Source of the DNA: Cyclobacteriaceae bacterium
GTDB lineage: Bacteria; Bacteroidota; Bacteroidia; Cytophagales; Cyclobacteriaceae
Direction of reading: 5' to 3'
Length of the DNA: 64,000 nucleotides
Assembly (NCBI GenBank): GCA_022841475.1
Contig: JALHRJ010000002.1
Span: 1-64,000 of the forward strand
Shown here: piece by piece, positions 1 to 7,880 of the stretch
How positions within the stretch are numbered: position 1 is the stretch's first letter
Layout of the letters: every line of letters starts with the position of its first letter
Position numbers and translations under genes: made by a program
Notes under the pieces: generated by a model
What the model was told of the DNA's origin: nothing
The model's database searches: none
Seen by the model: the letters and a program-made list of their open reading frames with translations, nothing else

Positions 1-99
1 TTTGACATTCGTAACTATCCTTTTGTCAGAAAGCAATTTTGGTTCTATCAACTTGAAGCCATTTATCGCGCTGCTTGTGAGTGGAAAAACAATATTTAA
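1..99 (+). CDS. 3' end of an upstream gene (partial)
   Basis: Frame 1 is open from the window edge for 32 codons and stops with TAA at 97-99; the C-terminus reads EAIYRAACEWKNNI. Too little is visible to name a product. The stop lies 2 bases before an 18-bp inverted repeat, which suits the end of a transcription unit. The opposite-strand frame across this region overlaps a consensus promoter and was not called. Confidence 0.5.
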   Translation, partial: FDIRNYPFVRKQFWFYQLEAIYRAACEWKNNI

Positions 100-101
100 C
101 A

Positions 102-139
102 GTCAAGAGAAACGTTCGAAATCGAACGTTTCTCTTGAC
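102..139. promoter_or_regulatory. 18-bp perfect inverted repeat overlapping a -35 box
   Basis: GTCAAGAGAAACGTTCGA at 102-119 is the exact reverse complement of 122-139, with only AA between. The right arm contains the first five bases of the TTGACA -35 box at 135-140. As RNA it would be a very stable hairpin directly after the upstream stop, but no T-run follows at once. It could be an operator for a dimeric repressor, a terminator or processing hairpin for the upstream gene, or both. Confidence 0.6.
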
Positions 140-162
140 AAAGTGTGTTTTTTTGTTATAAT
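135..162 (+). promoter_or_regulatory. Consensus sigma-70 promoter for the PARP gene
   Basis: TTGACA (135-140), 16-base spacer, TATAAT (157-162): a perfect match in both hexamers. The expected start near 169 lies downstream of the possible GTG start at 165, which rules out that GTG and favours ATG at 204 for the gene. A host-like promoter of this strength suggests early expression. Confidence 0.75.
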
Positions 163-203
163 GAGTGCATATTGTTAGTTGCAAAAAAGGTTCGGATGCG
201 ATT

Positions 204-1535
204 ATGTCTCGAAAAAGTCTAACCGGATTTGTTGATACAAACAAACCTCAAACTACACCTGACTATGTTTCTCGTTGGCAATTTTACGAACGCGGAAAAT
301 CCAACAAAAGTTATGTCATTGAATTTTGGCAAAAAGAAGGTGTCATGCGTTTGGCTTATGGCCCAACCGAAGCACCTGAACGAACCGAATGCGTCGTTAT
401 TGCCAGTATGAATGATGTTCAAGAACAGGAAGACCGTCGCCGTAAAAAAGGTTATCAGTCTGTTTCGGCTAGTCAAGCTGACATAGATTCTGCTGCCAAG
501 AAATTGAATACGGCTGCTCTTCCGGCAACAGTCGATAATAACCCGCAACACCATAGTCTTGCGATAAAACCTGCTGTCATGGATTTGGTTAAGTTGGTTT
601 TTTCGGCTAACCAAACAAAAGTCAATAGTTTTTTGACAAAGAAAGTGGATAGTTTGTCGCTTGAAGCTATCAACAAAGGACGCAGTTTGCTAGTTCAAGC
701 CAGTCATATTTTTAAGAGCAACCCTACTGACAGTCGCATCATTGATTTAAGCGAGGAATATTTTATGCATATTCCGACTCAACTTCCTCGTTTTAAGAAC
801 CGTCCTATTATTGATGAAGCAGTTAAGATTTTTACTGATTTTGTTGAACAAGAAGACAGGCTTAATCAATTGGAAGCGGCACTAGCAACCCTTCAGTATA
901 GTAACACCCAAAACAATTATCGTTATGACCCTGTTATTGCTCATTACATGTCACTAGGAATCACCATTGATGTATTTGAACCGGGTCAGGATAACTACGA
1001 TTTAGTTATTGAAAAATTTAGCAATACTATGGCGGTATCGGGTCGCAAAGAAGCGAAAATCATTAAAGCGTACATGGTTACTATTCCCAATGAACGCGCT
1101 AATTTTGTAAACACTTATCAAAATTGGGAGAACGCTTATCCGAAAGTAAACCCTAATGTTGTCCACTTGTTTCATGGAACAGCGCGACATAACGTACAAC
1201 ATATCCTTAAAACGGGGTTGATTGTACCAAAAACGGCTGCAAACGGGCGTCGGTTGGGGGACGGTATCTACTTCGGCCCGACCAGTGTTCGCAGCTTGTA
1301 TTATACCGATTATGTCAATGACAAGCGTTCTCAGCTTCCTTATCTGATGTTTGTGAATCAGGTCATTTTAGGTAAGGGTTATGAAGTCACTGGATTGTAC
1401 AGCGGTAGTCAACCACCTAAAGGATACCATTCCGTTTTTGCGCCAACCACTAATAGTGGTCGCGGCGGAGAACATGTTGTTTTCCAAACCAGCCAACAAA
1501 CTGCAAGAATTTTGTTGATGCTTGAGCCAAACTAA
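204..1535 (+). CDS. WGR-domain poly(ADP-ribose) polymerase (PARP)
   Basis: Predicted NAD-dependent ADP-ribosyltransferase of the eukaryote-like PARP1/2 architecture, 443 aa from ATG 204. Domains in order: WGR (about 20-75; WQFYERGKSNKSYVIEFW and YGP), a linker, a PARP-regulatory helical domain (about 125-230; SLEAINKG and EEYFMHIP), then the ART catalytic fold. The H-Y-E triad is visible: H324 in FHGTARHN, Y356 in GIYFG, and E423 in GGEHVVF, aligned with the catalytic glutamate of PARP1. The Glu suggests chain-forming rather than only mono-ADP-ribosylation. WGR domains bind DNA ends or strand breaks. The target is unknown; it could modify host proteins or nucleic acids or consume NAD. It stands alone behind its own consensus promoter. 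Family assignment is strong, role is inference. Confidence 0.88.
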   Translation: MSRKSLTGFVDTNKPQTTPDYVSRWQFYERGKSNKSYVIEFWQKEGVMRLAYGPTEAPERTECVVIASMNDVQEQEDRRRKKGYQSVSASQADIDSAAKKLNTAALPATVDNNPQHHSLAIKPAVMDLVKLVFSANQTKVNSFLTKKVDSLSLEAINKGRSLLVQASHIFKSNPTDSRIIDLSEEYFMHIPTQLPRFKNRPIIDEAVKIFTDFVEQEDRLNQLEAALATLQYSNTQNNYRYDPVIAHYMSLGITIDVFEPGQDNYDLVIEKFSNTMAVSGRKEAKIIKAYMVTIPNERANFVNTYQNWENAYPKVNPNVVHLFHGTARHNVQHILKTGLIVPKTAANGRRLGDGIYFGPTSVRSLYYTDYVNDKRSQLPYLMFVNQVILGKGYEVTGLYSGSQPPKGYHSVFAPTTNSGRGGEHVVFQTSQQTARILLMLEPN

Positions 1536-1599
1536 CACTTGCTATTTTTTGATTGTTTCTATATACTTTAAATCAGTATAACCAACGAAAGGTGATTTT

Positions 1600-2067
1600 A
1601 TGATGACTACACAAGATTCAAACTTAACAGTTACGGTTCGCCAACCAGTAACCAATGATGAATTGCGAACACTGGTCAATGCTGCGTTAGACGCACTGAT
1701 TTCGCAGCACGACAAGGGTGTTGAATTTACTGCGTACATGGTTACACTAGGGCTGCGTTCTCGTTTCCCGAATCTTGAAATCCCGCACTTTGATCAAAAT
1801 GGCAATGTTGGGGTTCAAAACGTTGTTCACGAAATGATGCAATACGGTGATTCACAGAATATGGGGTTGATGCACTTGGTAGATACTCCATACGTTACTG
1901 AGGATCGGGTTTGGGCAAACAACGGGAAATTGAAAAATGCTTGCACTTATATTCCTGTTAACGCAAACCCCATGCCAGTAATTAGCGCAGCGGTTGTTCA
2001 CGATGTAAACACTGCACCCGCTGTTTATTTCCTTGCCAGTGGCGATGGCATTCATTGGAATAACTAA
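1600..2067 (+). CDS. Hypothetical protein, 155 aa
   Basis: Not recognised. GAAAGGTG lies 9 bases before ATG 1600; a second ATG follows immediately. The N-terminal half looks helical (NDELRTLVNAALDALISQHDKG, shortened here as positions 19-40), and the C-terminal half contains short beta-like stretches ending SGDGIHWNN. No membrane segment, signal peptide or metal-binding motif is seen. It follows the PARP gene by 64 bp on the same strand and precedes the RNA ligase, so it may belong to the same transcript. Confidence 0.7.
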   Translation: MMTTQDSNLTVTVRQPVTNDELRTLVNAALDALISQHDKGVEFTAYMVTLGLRSRFPNLEIPHFDQNGNVGVQNVVHEMMQYGDSQNMGLMHLVDTPYVTEDRVWANNGKLKNACTYIPVNANPMPVISAAVVHDVNTAPAVYFLASGDGIHWNN

Positions 2068-2111
2068 TCTATATTTTAAGGAGTTTAGGGGTAGTAATAC
2101 CCCGTTTCATC

Positions 2112-3179
2112 ATGACACGAACATTAGCATCTATTCGTAAAATTGACGCATTGACACCTATTTATGTTTCCACTGAACCATTAGTTGAAGCTGATAGCAT
2201 TTGTCAGGCTTCGGTTGGCGGTTGGCGGTTGGTCGTCAAGAAAACAGAATTTCAGGTTGGCGACGATTGTGTATTTTTTGAGATTGATTCTATCCTTCCC
2301 GAAGGAGCAGAATGGTCTGAATTTATGCGAACTAAAAAGTTTCGCGTTAAAACAATGAAATTGAACAAGATGTTTGTTAAGTCTATCACTAATGACGATA
2401 GACCAATTTATCTTCCGGTTATTTCTCAAGGGTTAGCGCTTCCTGTTTCTATTATTGGCACTGCTGTTCCGGTATTAAATGGAAACATTGAGGATGTAAC
2501 CGAGATTCTTGGGGTTACAAAATATGAAGAGCCAGAACGTTTTGTTCAGGGTGATGCAAAGGGAAACTTCCCTTCTTTTATCCCAAAGACTGACGAACTG
2601 CGAGTTCAAAGTTATATGTCAATCTTGGATGAAATGAGGGGCTATCCTTACTATATTACAGTCAAGCTCGATGGTACATCTTGCACCGTATATAAGTTTG
2701 ATGAAAATTCAGAAGTAGAGGTTGCTTCGCGCAATCTCATCAAGAAGGTTTCCGATGTTGACACTTATTACAAGACGGTTTTGCAAAGTGGTTTGTTAGA
2801 AAAAATGAATACACGCCCTGGATTTGCTATTCAGGGCGAAATTTGCGGAGAGGGTATTCAGAAAAACAAATTGAATTTGAAAGGGACTCATTTCTTTGCT
2901 TTTAATGTCTATGACATTAAGGCTGCGCGTTATCTCGATCAAATTGATTTTATTAAATTTTGTGATGAATTAGGAGTGAAAACAGTTCCTATCATTGAAG
3001 ATTGTGAGGACGGGTTCGATTTACAGCTTGAAGATTTGTATCGCATCGCTACACGAACTTATGATGATACATTCAATCAGATTGAAGGAATTGTTATTCG
3101 CCCCAAACGTGAACAAACCAGTCAAATTTTAGAAGGGCGTATGTCGTTCAAGTTTATTCATCCTGAATATTTAGTTTAA
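2112..3179 (+). CDS. RNA ligase, DraRnl/Rnl5-like
   Basis: Predicted ATP-dependent RNA ligase that seals 3'-OH/5'-phosphate nicks through a covalent lysyl-AMP. Residues 1-120 match the N-terminal OB-like domain of the Deinococcus RNA ligase family (LASIRKIDAL, VGDDCVFFEIDSILP). The nucleotidyltransferase core follows: motif I K185-L-D-G, motif III around E243 (AIQGEICGEG), motif IV E325-G-I-V-I-R, motif V S345-F-K-F-I. All expected catalytic residues are present, so the enzyme should be active. The usual phage role is repair of tRNAs or other RNAs cut by host anticodon nucleases, or sealing nicks in RNA-DNA hybrids. A second RNA ligase, RtcB, lies 2.6 kb downstream and uses different end chemistry. 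Confidence 0.88.
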   Translation: MTRTLASIRKIDALTPIYVSTEPLVEADSICQASVGGWRLVVKKTEFQVGDDCVFFEIDSILPEGAEWSEFMRTKKFRVKTMKLNKMFVKSITNDDRPIYLPVISQGLALPVSIIGTAVPVLNGNIEDVTEILGVTKYEEPERFVQGDAKGNFPSFIPKTDELRVQSYMSILDEMRGYPYYITVKLDGTSCTVYKFDENSEVEVASRNLIKKVSDVDTYYKTVLQSGLLEKMNTRPGFAIQGEICGEGIQKNKLNLKGTHFFAFNVYDIKAARYLDQIDFIKFCDELGVKTVPIIEDCEDGFDLQLEDLYRIATRTYDDTFNQIEGIVIRPKREQTSQILEGRMSFKFIHPEYLV

Positions 3180-3190
3180 CGAGGTGATTT

Positions 3191-3715
3191 GTGGCATTCG
3201 CACCCATGTTACTTAATGCACAGTTTGATTTAGTTCGTTTCTTAGATGTCTTTGGAATCGATGTTATTAATGTTGTTGAAATCGACGGTAGATTTGACTT
3301 GGTTGTTAGTGAAAATGTTGATGAAGAAGCATTATTGCGAATGTTTGATTTGTTAGACGTTAAGTATTCTAACATTCATTACTTAAGCGAAACTGATTTG
3401 GGTTGGGGTGGCGAAGATACAACACAAAATGTTTTCATTGAAATCACGTTGCCAAATCACCCTATTGACTTAATTAACTTTCTAAAAAAGTTTGAATTTT
3501 TCACAGTTACTATCGATCATCAATATGGCAGTACGAGTTACATTGCCGTTAGCGAAAAGTCTGCCAAAAGATTAGTAGAAGATTGGGTTAAAAATTGGTG
3601 GAACACTGAATTTGATGTTGACTATTCTACAATTGAAGACCCTGTAACATTTTACTTCGAAAGATCAGACGAGAGTTGTTCCATAACCAGTTCGTTTATA
3701 ACAAGGATACTCTAA
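3191..3715 (+). CDS. Hypothetical protein, 174 aa
   Basis: Not recognised. The start is GTG 3191 with GAGGTG 5 bases upstream, 11 bp after the RNA ligase stop, so the two are probably co-transcribed. The protein is acidic and mixes beta-strand-like stretches (FDLVRFLDVFGIDVINVVEI at 10-29) with a second similar unit near 85-110 (HPIDLINFLKKFEFFTVTI), perhaps a duplicated small alpha/beta domain. No catalytic motif is visible. The next gene starts 2 bp after its stop. Confidence 0.72.
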   Translation: MAFAPMLLNAQFDLVRFLDVFGIDVINVVEIDGRFDLVVSENVDEEALLRMFDLLDVKYSNIHYLSETDLGWGGEDTTQNVFIEITLPNHPIDLINFLKKFEFFTVTIDHQYGSTSYIAVSEKSAKRLVEDWVKNWWNTEFDVDYSTIEDPVTFYFERSDESCSITSSFITRIL

Positions 3716-3716
3716 A

Positions 3717-4217
3717 TTGAACGACAATAATTTTAACAAACCGTATTTTCACGAGTATGTTGATCGCTTGTTGGGTTACAATAAACAAAAATTACAAAAA
3801 AACTACTTTAGATACTTATCGATAGTAACATTTGCAACTTTAATCGTTGCGCTGTTAATGCTCGTTGTTTCATCATCTAATGGTTCAATTTTGACGATTA
3901 CTCATTTTCTGTTTTTCTTGTTTGCACCTGAAGTTTCTTTGCGAATAAACCAAAACTTAAATCGCAAAATAGATATTAGCGATAAAACGACTTACTATTT
4001 TTATAGTGCGCTTAGTTGGCTTCCAATTATCATGACAATCGTCGCTGCTTTTACACTCAATTGGTTATATGCGGTTGTTATGTATATATTATATTTTTTA
4101 TATTATGCATTTCGACTCATTATTTACGCAAAATATGACCCAGAAACAGGTATCATTAAGAAAAAATACTTCACTCACGATGAATTTATCGCTAATCTTA
4201 AGAGCTTGATAGATTGA
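3717..4217 (+). CDS. Multi-pass membrane protein, 166 aa
   Basis: Predicted inner-membrane protein of unknown function. Hydrophobic segments lie at about 35-55 (FATLIVALLMLVVSS), 60-78 (TITHFLFFLFAP), 95-115 (LSWLPIIMTIVAAF) and 118-140 (YAVVMYILYFLYYAF). The C-terminal 25 residues are charged and probably cytoplasmic. The start is TTG at 3717, supported by AAGGAT 9 bases upstream; no better ATG exists. It is tightly packed between the upstream unknown gene and a 43-aa membrane peptide, so a small membrane-directed group is possible. Confidence 0.7.
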   Translation: MNDNNFNKPYFHEYVDRLLGYNKQKLQKNYFRYLSIVTFATLIVALLMLVVSSSNGSILTITHFLFFLFAPEVSLRINQNLNRKIDISDKTTYYFYSALSWLPIIMTIVAAFTLNWLYAVVMYILYFLYYAFRLIIYAKYDPETGIIKKKYFTHDEFIANLKSLID

Positions 4218-4231
4218 AGGACTAAAAAATT

Positions 4232-4363
4232 ATGGGATTTGGACATGGCACGTCAAACGAATCGTGGCGTCAAATAATTAAAACGGTTATGTTTTACCTG
4301 ATCGGATTTGGTTTAGTTGCTATATTTTGTATGATTGGTTTCATTATTGCAATTGCTAGATAG
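4232..4363 (+). CDS. Small membrane protein, 43 aa
   Basis: ATG 4232 with GAAGGA about 12 bases upstream, ending TAG 4361-4363. The first 18 residues are polar (MGFGHGTSNESWRQIIK) and the rest is one hydrophobic segment ending IIAIAR. A similar mini-protein, also beginning MGF and with one membrane segment, lies at 8259-8393. Such peptides in phages often modify host membrane enzymes or act as holin-like or superinfection-exclusion factors; no specific role can be assigned. Confidence 0.55.
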   Translation: MGFGHGTSNESWRQIIKTVMFYLIGFGLVAIFCMIGFIIAIAR

Positions 4364-4367
4364 TCTC

Positions 4368-4583
4368 ATGCAATCACCACATTACAAAAATTGGAAACGC
4401 GCTTTAACTGAATATTACAAAAATCAACTTTTGTCACATAACATTACTTCTGCGACTAAAGCAATGTTAACTTGCGGTTTCAGTCAGTTTGAGTTAGAAA
4501 CAATAGCAATTTCGCTTGAAAAAGATAAAGATATTATTGGCTTGTTAACATCAGTTCAATCTTGCACGAAGCCCGTTGTTTAA
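4368..4583 (+). CDS. Hypothetical protein, about 71 aa
   Basis: Not recognised. The preferred start is ATG 4368 (MQSPHYKNWKRAL), 4 bp after the preceding stop; an in-frame ATG at 4335 would overlap the membrane peptide. The product looks helical and has two cysteines near the middle and end. No strong ribosome site is seen, so it may be translated by coupling to the gene before it. Confidence 0.5.
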   Translation: MQSPHYKNWKRALTEYYKNQLLSHNITSATKAMLTCGFSQFELETIAISLEKDKDIIGLLTSVQSCTKPVV

Positions 4584-4590
4584 TGCATGG

Positions 4591-4619
4591 TTGTCACTTT
4601 TGTGATACAATTGTAACAT
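4591..4619 (+). promoter_or_regulatory. Putative promoter for the kinase-rtcB pair
   Basis: TTGTCA (4591-4596), 17-base spacer, TAACAT (4614-4619), just before the histidine kinase start at 4642. Each hexamer differs from consensus (one base at -35, two at -10). It lies in the only sizeable gap in this stretch. Confidence 0.42.
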
Positions 4620-4641
4620 ACGATTTGTACAGGGACAAAAC

Positions 4642-5790
4642 ATGCATAGCTTTGAAGGGACATTCGAGAAGACCATTTCCCTAGTTGAAAACACATGGAA
4701 AACGTTTAGAGCAATTTATAAAACGATTTTTAACGCATCAACAGATGCTTTCTATTTATTCGCACCTTTGTTATCTGGAACGACCATAGATGATTTTGTT
4801 GTTATTGACGCTAATCAAAATGCTTGTTTACAATCTGGATTTGATCGAAATAATTTAATTGACAAAAAGTTAAAAGAACTTCCGTTTTTTTTAACAACTA
4901 ATAACTTTCAGCAATATGTTGATGCTTTTGAAAATAAGACATCGTTTGAAAAAGAATACCAATCGGATAACACTGGACTTACTTATTATCAAATCGTATA
5001 TGCTTTTGAAAACAAACTGTTTGTTATCATTCGTGATATAGCAAAAGAAAAAAACTCGATTAAACAAACATTCGAGTTACAAATTGAGCGCGAACGTTTG
5101 CGACTTCTAAAAGAATTTGTGCGTGAAGCTGGTCATGATTTACGAACTCCGTTAGCAGTCATTAATACTAGTGCTTATTTAATTGAACGTCAATATTTGA
5201 ATGATGAAAAACGTACTGAATACTTATCTGCAATACGCGAACAAGTAACTGATCTAAATGCAATTATAGATAGCTTAAGCCGAACGGCAAAATCAGAGCT
5301 TAATATATACAAAGACATGCAAATTGTAGATGCCCACATATTTGTTGAAAATATAGTTAACGGGTTGCGTATAGTAGCAGCAGAAAAACAACAAACGCTT
5401 TCTTTTGATTCTGTTAATTCTGCGCCTATCTATATTAATATAGATGATATGCGTCGTGTAATTTCAAATTTAATCAGAAATGCAATTAACTATACGCCAC
5501 AAAAAGGAAGCATAAAAGTTGTTATTACTAAAACGGATTCCGATTTGCTTATATCTGTAATAGATGATGGAATTGGGATAGAAAAACAATATCATGAAAA
5601 AATCTTTGACCGCTATTTCCGCGTTAACCCAGAAATACAATCACCCGATGGAAATAGCGGTTTAGGATTAAACATTGCCAAACGAATCGTAGAGGAACAT
5701 GCCGGGAGTATTATGGTGGAATCAATGGGTTTAAATAAAGGTTCTACTTTTATCGTTATGCTTCCTATTATTAGAGAGGAAGCACTATGA
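4642..5790 (+). CDS. Soluble PAS-domain sensor histidine kinase
   Basis: A complete two-component-type histidine kinase, 382 aa. A PAS-like sensor region (about 25-135; FVVIDANQNACLQSGF) is followed by a dimerisation helix with the phospho-acceptor H165 (AGHDLRTPL), then a HATPase domain with N-box N280 (NLIRNAINYT), G1 D308-D-G-I-G-I, F-box FDRYFRV, and G2 S339-GLGL. No membrane segment is seen, so it should sense a cytoplasmic signal. No response regulator or Hpt protein is encoded in the window, so it may feed host regulators or phosphorylate something else. Its stop overlaps the rtcB start by ATGA, which implies translational coupling. Complete histidine kinases are rare in phages; the family call is firm, the target is unknown. 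Confidence 0.9.
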   Translation: MHSFEGTFEKTISLVENTWKTFRAIYKTIFNASTDAFYLFAPLLSGTTIDDFVVIDANQNACLQSGFDRNNLIDKKLKELPFFLTTNNFQQYVDAFENKTSFEKEYQSDNTGLTYYQIVYAFENKLFVIIRDIAKEKNSIKQTFELQIERERLRLLKEFVREAGHDLRTPLAVINTSAYLIERQYLNDEKRTEYLSAIREQVTDLNAIIDSLSRTAKSELNIYKDMQIVDAHIFVENIVNGLRIVAAEKQQTLSFDSVNSAPIYINIDDMRRVISNLIRNAINYTPQKGSIKVVITKTDSDLLISVIDDGIGIEKQYHEKIFDRYFRVNPEIQSPDGNSGLGLNIAKRIVEEHAGSIMVESMGLNKGSTFIVMLPIIREEAL

Positions 5791-7160
5791 AAGAGACAAA
5801 TAGTAGTTTATTAACCAAAGATATATTAGAATTAGATCGTCAACTTCAGTTAGCAAATTTGCCATATCCATTTCATCAAATGGCTTACGAGATTTTTCGT
5901 GATTTCGGATTGCAAAAAGCTATTCAATATGTAACAGATCGAACATTAGAAGTTCGATCTACTTTTCAAAGTGATAAACTTCGCGAAAAAGCCGTTCCTT
6001 ACAAAATTATTGGTGAATATTTGACTGATCGACACGCATTGTTGCAAATGAATAATGCGGCTCGATTACCAATCGCAGAACGCGCCGCATTAATGGCAGA
6101 TGCTTATTTGGGTTATGGTTCTCCGATTGGTGCAGTTATCGCTACTAAACACTCTTATATTCCTTACGCTGTTGGCTCAGATATAGGGTGCGGCATTTCA
6201 ATTTCTCTTTACGATATAAAAAATGAACATTTTAACAAAAATTACCAACTTTTTGTCGATTCCATTATTAAAAACACATTTTGGGGAAATCGAAATAAAC
6301 AAGATGGTAAAAACCATCACGCCATTTTAGATGGTTTTAATTGGAATATAAATCCGTTTATTAAGGGTTTGCGAGACATTGCTATTGAGCAGTTGGGTAC
6401 TTCTGGTGGCGGCAATCATTTTGTCAATATGGGGTTTGTTGATATATTTGATGATAACCATTTTATATCGCATGGACATTACTTTGCAATCATGTGTCAT
6501 GTGGGTTCAAGAAGAATCGGCTCTGATATTACTGATCGATATGCTAGTATCGCTATAAAACAACACCCTTATTTGGATGTAACAATTAGAAATCTTTCAT
6601 GGTTAAACAATGATTCTTCAGAAGGAATTGAATACTATAATGGCATGAATCTGGCTTTAGATTACGCTAAAGCCAACCATGAAGTTATTCACAATAGAAT
6701 ACAAAAGTTTATTGGCGAAAAACCATTATTCTATAATTTTGTTACTCATAAATTTTTACGCAAAGAAAAAATTGATGGGAGCGATTATTATATTCATCGT
6801 AAAGGAGCATTTGAAAGTCGTAAAAGTTCTTTTGGAATAGTGACATCAAACATGTCTGATACATCTTATTTAGTTTCAGGCAAGGGGGATGAAGATGCTT
6901 TAAATTCATCTAGTCATGGGTGTGGCAGGGTTATGTCAAAGGTGGTTGCATTTGAAAAACTTTCTCATGGCGAATTAGAAAGTATTATGAATCATCGTCA
7001 AGTTAATTTGTTGGGTGGGTGTATTGATGAAGCACCCCAAGTTTTCAAACCAATCGATGCTATTATTGCATCCCATGCTGATAGCTTTAGTGTTTTTGGT
7101 AAATTTAAGCCAAAAATTGTTCGTATGGAAAATATGTCAGAACGATCATTATATAAATAG
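5787..7160 (+). CDS. rtcB: RtcB RNA ligase
   Basis: GTP- and Mn2+-dependent RNA ligase joining 2',3'-cyclic-phosphate or 3'-phosphate ends to 5'-OH ends, as made by tRNA anticodon nucleases and toxin RNases. Family motifs are intact: metal ligands D132 and C135 (GSDIGCG), H211 (GGGNHFVNMG), H238 (CHVGSRRIG), H321 (VTHKFLR), and the guanylylated histidine H377 in SSSHGCGRVMS, which takes the place of the usual SSCHGAGR. Length (457 aa) fits the family. ATG 5787 overlaps the kinase stop by 4 bp. With the Rnl5-like ligase at 2.1-3.2 kb the phage can reseal both kinds of cut RNA ends. Confidence 0.92.
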   Translation: MKETNSSLLTKDILELDRQLQLANLPYPFHQMAYEIFRDFGLQKAIQYVTDRTLEVRSTFQSDKLREKAVPYKIIGEYLTDRHALLQMNNAARLPIAERAALMADAYLGYGSPIGAVIATKHSYIPYAVGSDIGCGISISLYDIKNEHFNKNYQLFVDSIIKNTFWGNRNKQDGKNHHAILDGFNWNINPFIKGLRDIAIEQLGTSGGGNHFVNMGFVDIFDDNHFISHGHYFAIMCHVGSRRIGSDITDRYASIAIKQHPYLDVTIRNLSWLNNDSSEGIEYYNGMNLALDYAKANHEVIHNRIQKFIGEKPLFYNFVTHKFLRKEKIDGSDYYIHRKGAFESRKSSFGIVTSNMSDTSYLVSGKGDEDALNSSSHGCGRVMSKVVAFEKLSHGELESIMNHRQVNLLGGCIDEAPQVFKPIDAIIASHADSFSVFGKFKPKIVRMENMSERSLYK

Positions 7161-7171
7161 GGAGATATGCA

Positions 7172-7543
7172 GTGACAACTAAAAATAATAACAGTGTAAA
7201 TGTAAGTCGATACGAAACAGTAATTGGTAGTGGTCTTGTAATCAAAGGCGAACTAAAAGAAATTAACAGTGATGGCAATATTCGCGTTGAAGGAAAAATT
7301 GAGGGGCCGGTAACAATTGAGCAAAAACTATTAACAATTGAAGGGTCTAGTATTGTTGGGAATATTAACGCGAATATTGCTGAAATAGGCGGTGTGGTCA
7401 ATGGTGACATTGAAGCCAATTATGTTATTCTTTTATCAACCGCCCGTGTTACGGGTAACATTACAACAACTTTCCTTGAAACAAAACAAGGTTGTTTCTT
7501 TGAGGGTAAAACTATTATGTCAAAAGTTACTAACGGAGAATGA
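7172..7543 (+). CDS. Bactofilin-family protein
   Basis: Short beta-helix cytoskeletal protein, 123 aa. The repeated triangular-helix pattern is clear (GSGLVIKGELK, GNIRVEGKIEGPVTI, GGVVNGDIEANYVILLS, ARVTGNITTTFLET). Bacterial bactofilins form stable filaments without nucleotide and act as membrane-associated scaffolds in shape, chromosome or polarity control. The start is GTG 7172 with GGGAGAT 7 bases upstream. There is no obvious amphipathic membrane-targeting helix beyond the polar N-terminus. It sits 11 bp after rtcB, so it is probably in the same transcript. In a phage it might organise replication or assembly sites or alter host morphology; that is inference. Confidence 0.8.
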   Translation: MTTKNNNSVNVSRYETVIGSGLVIKGELKEINSDGNIRVEGKIEGPVTIEQKLLTIEGSSIVGNINANIAEIGGVVNGDIEANYVILLSTARVTGNITTTFLETKQGCFFEGKTIMSKVTNGE

Positions 7544-7552
7544 ATTTGTTCG

Positions 7553-7876
7553 ATGAATAAGGTTAAACTACTTGTTCCTGATAACTTTTGTGGTTTGGTT
7601 GGGTATGGGAAAGTTATTGATGACTCGCTCTATATCTGGTTTGTTGTTGACCACCAGGAAGAAAAACTTAAACTTTATTTGAAAAATATTATGGATACTC
7701 CAATAGGCGTGTTTCAAGCACCTGTCAGTCAATCTATTTTTGATATAGGTGAACCCGTTGATTTCGAGTTGAAACACGAAATTATTCCGCTGCATAACAA
7801 TGAATCGGCAGGAATTAACCATTACGTTGTAATACTAAACGGTGTCCCAATTAGCGATACATATTCAATAGGCTAA
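7553..7876 (+). CDS. Hypothetical protein, 107 aa
   Basis: Not recognised. Mainly beta-like sequence (DSLYIWFVVDHQEEKLKLYL; NHYVVILNGVPISDTYSIG) without membrane segments or catalytic motifs. It begins 9 bp after the bactofilin gene and the next gene starts 4 bp after its stop, so all three are likely co-translated. A partner role for the bactofilin is possible from position only. Confidence 0.68.
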   Translation: MNKVKLLVPDNFCGLVGYGKVIDDSLYIWFVVDHQEEKLKLYLKNIMDTPIGVFQAPVSQSIFDIGEPVDFELKHEIIPLHNNESAGINHYVVILNGVPISDTYSIG

Positions 7877-7880
7877 AAAT

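Noticed and set aside
102-139. LexA or SOS box
   Set aside because: The dyad reads GTTC-N6-GAAC in its centre, the reverse of the GAAC-N4-GTTC pattern and unlike other known LexA boxes.
165-203. GTG start for the PARP gene at 165
   Set aside because: It lies upstream of the start of transcription predicted from the perfect promoter at 135-162; ATG 204 begins just before the WGR domain.
26-614. Minus-strand open frames opposite the PARP gene
   Set aside because: They overlap a well-supported gene and promoter and show no family features.
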